Assembly: GCA_964403185.1 (NCBI GenBank)
Contig: CAYOFK010000023.1
Coordinates: forward strand, 1-23,470
From: CAYOFK01 sp964403185
GTDB taxonomy: Bacteria; Bacteroidota; Bacteroidia; Bacteroidales; VadinHA17
Length of the DNA: 23,470 bases
Direction of reading: 5' to 3'
The position numbers and the translations under genes were made by a program. Within the stretch, counting starts at the first letter, position 1. Every line of letters begins with the position of its first letter. Below are positions 21,679-23,470 of this stretch, one piece after another. The notes beneath the pieces were generated by a model. The model worked only from the letters and a program-made list of their open reading frames with translations. It ran no database searches and was not told the DNA's origin.

Positions 21679-23470
21679 TTAACCCACGATTATCAGATCA
21701 ATCTGTTTCTTTGCCAGATTGGCTCTGAGGATCTCTATGGTAAGCTCATCTCCCAGTTGATAGGATTTCCCTGTTCGTTTGCCAACCAACCGGTATTGAT
21801 CCTCATCAAGTTCATAAAAATCATCATCCATTTCCCGGATGGGAACCATTCCTTCACACTTATTTTCAACTATTTCAATATATAAACCCCATTCAGCAAC
21901 CCCGGATATGATGCCGGAAAACTGCTCCCCTATTTTATCGGAGAGGAATTCCACCTGTTTAAATTTAATGGAGGCCCGCTCTGCATCCATGGCCTTACGT
22001 TCCATATCAGAGGCATGCTGGCATTGCTGTTCCAGGATATTTTCATTCAGGTAGCGACCCCCGGCCAGATAAGCCGCCAGTAAACGGTGCACCATCATGT
22101 CGGGATACCTTCGGATGGGGGATGTAAAATGAGTATAATGTTTAAAGCCCAATCCGTAATGGCCAATGTTCTGTGTGGAATACACGGCCTTTGACATGGA
22201 CCGTACCGCCAGGGTCTCTATAATATTCTGTTCCTTTGACCCCTGAACCTCCCTTAAAATACGGTTGAGTTCATGCGATATTTGTTTCAGATTTTTTGGA
22301 TTCATCCGGTGTCCAAAGCGGGCAGCCACCCGGGAAAAGGATTCCAGTTTTTCAGGATCGGGTTGATCATGGATCCGGTAAACAAAATCCTTTGCTGTTT
22401 TGGATTTTCCTGAAGAAGGAGGCTTTTTGGATCCAAATAATTCAGCCACTTTCCTGTTAGCCAGCAACATGAACTCTTCTATAAGCTGGTTGGATTCCTT
22501 ATTTGGCTTAAAAAATATGCCCAGGGGGGTTCCTTTTTCGTCAATGTGAAATTTCACCTCAACCCGCTCAAATTCAAAGGATCCTTTTTGAAAGCGAATG
22601 GTCCTGAGCTTCTGTGCCATGCGATGCAAGGCCAGTAGTTCTTCTTTCATGGCCCCGGTACCGGTCTCAATAACCGCCTGAGCTTCCTCATAGGTAAACC
22701 GTTTGTCCGACCTGATGATGGTCCTGCCAAACCATGAATTCAACACTTCCGCTTCATCATTCATTTCAAATACCGCTGAAAAACATAATTTTTCTTCATC
22801 CGGCCTCAGGGAACAAACCATGTTTGATAACTTTTCCGGCAGCATGGACACAACACGGTCCACCAGGTAAACAGAGGTCCCCCTGCCCCTGGCTTCATCA
22901 TCTAAAAGGGTTTCAGGTTCAATGTAATGGGTGACATCTGCAATATGCACACCCACTTCCCAAATACCCGGCTTTTTCTTTTTGACAGACAAGGCATCAT
23001 CAAAATCTTTGGCATCCTCCGGATCAATGGTAAAGGTTGGGATCCTTCTGAAGTCGCGTCGTTCTTTAATATCCTTCTCTGTGATTGTATCCGGCAATGA
23101 TTCTGCCTGTTTATTAAGCTTGTCGGAAAAATGGAACGGCAATTCAAATTCCGCCATGATGGCATGGATCTCCACCTCATGCTCCCCCGGCATTCCCAGG
23201 ACCTCTATCACCTCACCTACCGGATTTTTTATGTGTTTTGGCCATTCCGTTATGGTGGCCACTACCTTTTGTCCGTCAATGGCATTGTTCAGTTTATCAG
23301 GAGGGATAAAAATATCAATCTGCCGTTTTTCGGAAACCACAAATGCAAAGTTTCGCGACTTTTGAACGATCCCAACATACGATTTTCTGGCTCTTTCAAG
23401 AATTTCCACTACTTCCCCTTCCATCCTCCGGTTTTTCCTTTTTGCATACAGAAACACCTTCACAACATCA
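21679..23470 (-). CDS. rnr: Ribonuclease R, C-terminal part (5' end outside window)
   Basis: A 3'-5' exoribonuclease that degrades structured RNA. About 597 residues are visible. They include the second cold-shock region (ending near GEVVEIL), the RNB catalytic domain with IDPEDAKDFDDALSV (Asp cluster that binds Mg), VHIADVTHYI, YLVDRVVSMLPEKLSN and HFTSPIRRYPDMMVHRLL, and a C-terminal S1 domain (GEQFSGIISGVAEWGLYIEI onward). The GTG at 23463 is not the start. The reading frame continues to the window edge through Asp-Val-Val, which fits the family text before KVFLYAKRK. The first ~100-150 residues (helix-turn-helix and first cold-shock domain) must lie to the right. The protein stops soon after the S1 strand LTIEILRAN and lacks the Lys-rich tail of the E. 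coli enzyme. Confidence 0.95.
   Translation of the reverse strand, partial: DVVKVFLYAKRKNRRMEGEVVEILERARKSYVGIVQKSRNFAFVVSEKRQIDIFIPPDKLNNAIDGQKVVATITEWPKHIKNPVGEVIEVLGMPGEHEVEIHAIMAEFELPFHFSDKLNKQAESLPDTITEKDIKERRDFRRIPTFTIDPEDAKDFDDALSVKKKKPGIWEVGVHIADVTHYIEPETLLDDEARGRGTSVYLVDRVVSMLPEKLSNMVCSLRPDEEKLCFSAVFEMNDEAEVLNSWFGRTIIRSDKRFTYEEAQAVIETGTGAMKEELLALHRMAQKLRTIRFQKGSFEFERVEVKFHIDEKGTPLGIFFKPNKESNQLIEEFMLLANRKVAELFGSKKPPSSGKSKTAKDFVYRIHDQPDPEKLESFSRVAARFGHRMNPKNLKQISHELNRILREVQGSKEQNIIETLAVRSMSKAVYSTQNIGHYGLGFKHYTHFTSPIRRYPDMMVHRLLAAYLAGGRYLNENILEQQCQHASDMERKAMDAERASIKFKQVEFLSDKIGEQFSGIISGVAEWGLYIEIVENKCEGMVPIREMDDDFYELDEDQYRLVGKRTGKSYQLGDELTIEILRANLAKKQIDLIIVG

Noticed and set aside
23461..23463. 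GTG at 23463 as the start of RNase R
   Set aside because: The frame stays open to the window edge with family-like residues, and the N-terminal domains are missing.

Overview
The window reads as a Bacteroidota chromosome, probably from the order Bacteroidales or a near relative. The evidence is the gene families (SP-bearing RHS protein, UpxY-type NusG paralogue, DUF1972 glycosyltransferase, cysteine-poor DksA-like protein, type 2 IleS) and several copies of the Bacteroidota promoter pattern (-33 TTTG, about 19 nt, -7 TAnnTTTG). It is most likely a draft or metagenome-assembled contig: it carries a 100-N scaffold gap, and genes are cut at both ends (metK on the left, RNase R on the right). No rRNA, tRNA, CRISPR array or transposase was recognised.

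Layout. (1) 1-2069: 3' part of metK, then a convergent DUF1972/GT4 glycosyltransferase. (2) 2147-6083: a large secreted RHS/YD-repeat protein whose last ~75-90 codons become AT-rich and unfamiliar, followed 22 bp later by a small, very AT-rich gene for a protein with a two-helix membrane hairpin. This has the architecture of a polymorphic toxin and its immunity protein, with neither tip domain nor partner recognised. (3) 6084-6832: a 750-bp gene-free stretch holding two copies of a hairpin-rich repeat; the assembly gap lies inside the second copy. (4) 6833-13526: surface-polysaccharide and sugar-nucleotide genes. A forward group holds the UpxY-like antiterminator, a DUF2061-APS kinase fusion, UDP-GlcNAc 2-epimerase and an SDR epimerase. 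A reverse group holds a polyprenyl-phosphate sugar transferase and a Wzi-like outer-membrane protein; the two groups meet tail to tail with a 4-base overlap. (5) 13689-16010: YhbP-like split-barrel protein, cyclophilin, an orphan four-helix-bundle (23S-IVS type) gene bracketed by opposed GCACT/AGTGC repeat arrays, and riboflavin synthase. (6) 16135-20737: ileS, dksA-like gene and lspA, an ordinary housekeeping group. (7) 20980-23470: DUF2147 secreted protein, a hairpin-rich intergenic stretch, and RNase R.

How it fits together. Most genes are core metabolism (SAM, riboflavin, isoleucyl-tRNA, lipoprotein processing, RNA decay). The accessory parts are the RHS toxin/immunity pair, the hairpin repeats and the four-helix-bundle element. 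The polysaccharide genes would supply an initiating glycosyl-1-phosphate transferase, an activated ManNAc-type sugar and possibly PAPS, and would act at the inner and outer membranes.

The strongest candidates for something undescribed are the RHS C-terminal tip with its two-helix membrane partner, and the four-helix-bundle gene bounded by inverted short-tandem arrays. All family calls are from reading the sequence; no database search was run.
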